Assembly: GCF_002307495.1 (NCBI RefSeq)
Contig: NZ_NTMR01000009.1
Span: 62,001-126,000 of the forward strand
Origin: Pseudomonas abyssi
GTDB taxonomy: Bacteria > Pseudomonadota > Gammaproteobacteria > Pseudomonadales > Pseudomonadaceae
Length of the DNA stretch: 64,000 bases
Direction: 5' to 3'
In this document: positions 62,786 through 64,000 of the stretch, piece after piece
Position numbering within the stretch: position 1 is the first letter of the stretch
Layout: the number at the start of each line of letters is the position of its first letter
The notes under the pieces: model-generated
The model's database searches: none
What the model was told of the DNA's origin: nothing
Seen by the model: only the letters and a program-made list of their open reading frames with translations
Made by a program: the position numbers and the translations under genes

Positions 62786-64000
62786 TTAGTTGCCTTTGCC
62801 TTCCATCTGCTGCTTGATCAGATCACCAATGGTGGTCGGACCAGCGGCCAGCATTTCCTGCTTACGCAGGTCTTGCATGGCTTCTTTCTCGTCTTCAACG
62901 TCTTTCGCCTTGATGGACAGGCTGATGACGCGGCTCTTACGGTCGACACCAATGATCTTGGCTTCGACTTCATCGCCAACGTTCAGGACGTTGCGGGCAT
63001 CTTCAACGCGGTCACGGCTGATTTCGGAGGCTTTCAGAGTGCCTTCGATGTCGTCTGCCAGAGTGATGATGGCGCCTTTGGCGTCAACTTCCTTGACGGA
63101 ACCGGTGATGATGCTGCCTTTCTCGTTCAGGGAAACGAAGTTGGAGAACGGATCGTCTTCCAGCTGCTTGACGCCCAGGGAGATACGCTCGCGCTCAGGG
63201 TCAACAGACAGGATAACGGTTTCGATCTCGTCGCCTTTCTTGAAGCGGCGTACTGCCTCTTCGCCGGCTTCGTTCCAGGAGATGTCCGACAGGTGAACCA
63301 GACCGTCGATGCCGCCGTCCAGACCGATAAAGATACCGAAGTCGGTGATGGACTTGATGGAACCGGAGATCTTGTCGCCCTTGTTGAACTTGCTGGAGAA
63401 CTCTTCCCACGGGTTCATCTTGCACTGCTTGATGCCCAGGGAGATACGACGACGGTCTTCGTCGATGTCCAGAACCATAACTTCCACTTCGTCGCCAACG
63501 TTGACAACCTTGGACGGGTGGATGTTCTTGTTGGTCCAATCCATTTCGGAAACGTGAACCAGACCCTCTACGCCTTCTTCCAGCTCGGCGAAGCAGCCGT
63601 AATCGGTCAGGTTGGTGACCTTGGCAGTAACGCGAGTGCCTTCCGGGTAGCGACCGGTGATAGCGACCCACGGATCTTCGCCCAGTTGCTTCAGACCCAG
63701 GGAAACGCGGTTACGCTCACGGTCAAACTTCAGGACCTTGACGTCGATCTCGTCACCAACGTTGACGATCTCGGACGGATGCTTGATGCGCTTCCAGGCC
63801 ATGTCGGTGATGTGCAGCAGGCCGTCTACGCCGCCCAGGTCAACGAACGCACCGTAATCGGTGAGGTTCTTGACGATACCCTTGACGACTTGACCTTCCT
63901 GCAGGGTTTCCAGCAGGGCTTCGCGCTCGGCGGAGTTCTCGGCTTCCAGAACTGCGCGACGGGAAACGACAACGTTGTTGCGCTTCTGGTCCAGTTTGAT
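62786..64000 (-). CDS. rpsA: 30S ribosomal protein S1, N-terminal part off the right edge
   Basis: RNA-binding protein that brings mRNA to the 30S subunit. The last 404 residues are visible and the frame is open at base 64000. At least four S1 OB-fold repeats are recognisable by their GxFxxLxxGVxGLVHxSxM pattern: [55 protein letters not shown], and the divergent last one [16 protein letters not shown]. The product ends [11 protein letters not shown]. It is the promoter-proximal gene of the rpsA-ihfB-lapAB-pyrF arrangement. Confidence 0.98.
   Translation of the reverse strand: MKLDQKRNNVVVSRRAVLEAENSAEREALLETLQEGQVVKGIVKNLTDYGAFVDLGGVDGLLHITDMAWKRIKHPSEIVNVGDEIDVKVLKFDRERNRVSLGLKQLGEDPWVAITGRYPEGTRVTAKVTNLTDYGCFAELEEGVEGLVHVSEMDWTNKNIHPSKVVNVGDEVEVMVLDIDEDRRRISLGIKQCKMNPWEEFSSKFNKGDKISGSIKSITDFGIFIGLDGGIDGLVHLSDISWNEAGEEAVRRFKKGDEIETVILSVDPERERISLGVKQLEDDPFSNFVSLNEKGSIITGSVKEVDAKGAIITLADDIEGTLKASEISRDRVEDARNVLNVGDEVEAKIIGVDRKSRVISLSIKAKDVEDEKEAMQDLRKQEMLAAGPTTIGDLIKQQMEGKGN

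Overview
The window looks like chromosome of a gammaproteobacterium of the Pseudomonas lineage. The reasons are the divergent acnA/aer pair, the rpsA-ihfB-lapA-lapB-pyrF block, and grxD, argF, an ABC ATPase, bfd and bfr lying close together. The high G+C of the housekeeping genes and the gene set would suit a marine Halopseudomonas-type strain, but that is inference. glpK is cut by the left edge and rpsA by the right edge.

Layout. 1-5.7 kb: glpK 3' part and an efeUOBM ferrous-iron uptake operon. 6-8.4 kb: molybdenum cofactor genes moeA-moaB and divergent mobA. 8.6-13.4 kb: tRNA-Pro(CGG), acnA and the energy-taxis receptor aer. 13.5-44.9 kb: a large polysaccharide (group 4 capsule-like) locus. 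45.1-59.8 kb: a RAYT-like protein, cysQ, grxD, argF, an ABC ATPase, a serine hydrolase, exported MsrB/MsrA, slyD, an MFS-acyltransferase fusion, two further MFS transporters, a CigR-like protein, bfd and bfr. 59.8-64 kb: pyrF, lapB, lapA, ihfB, rpsA.

The polysaccharide locus has three arms. Arm 1 (15.98-34.07 kb, + strand) holds wzb, wzc, a second glmS, wecB, wecC, tviB- and tviC-like genes, a GT2 transferase, wzy, an acetyltransferase, wzx, a WecG/TagA transferase, manB, wcaJ and galE. The arm from tviB to wzx is visibly A+T-rich, which suggests a serotype-specific core. Its 5' leader carries a 12-of-12 match to the ops element bound by RfaH. Arm 2 (34.35-38.88 kb, - strand) has pgi, a UDP-glucose dehydrogenase homologue lacking its catalytic Cys, galU, and a gene for RfaH itself. 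Arm 3 (39.4-44.9 kb, + strand) is yjbE-wza-yjbF-yjbG-yjbH-vanZ-like, with an intrinsic terminator between yjbE and wza. Together they can make hexosamine (GlmS), UDP-ManNAcA (WecB/C), UDP-GalNAc/GalNAcA (TviB/C-like) and UDP-Glc/Gal (ManB, GalU, GalE). They can also start the repeat unit on undecaprenyl phosphate (WcaJ), flip and polymerise it (Wzx/Wzy), and export it (Wzc/Wzb/Wza). The product is predicted to be an acidic, probably acetylated polysaccharide.

Intergenic DNA is rich in paired palindromes bounded by GTAGGG/CCCTAC (REP-like), a TA-flanked MITE-like element at 58.1 kb with a related end at 47.2 kb, and many clear intrinsic terminators. No CRISPR array, rRNA, prophage or complete insertion sequence was seen.
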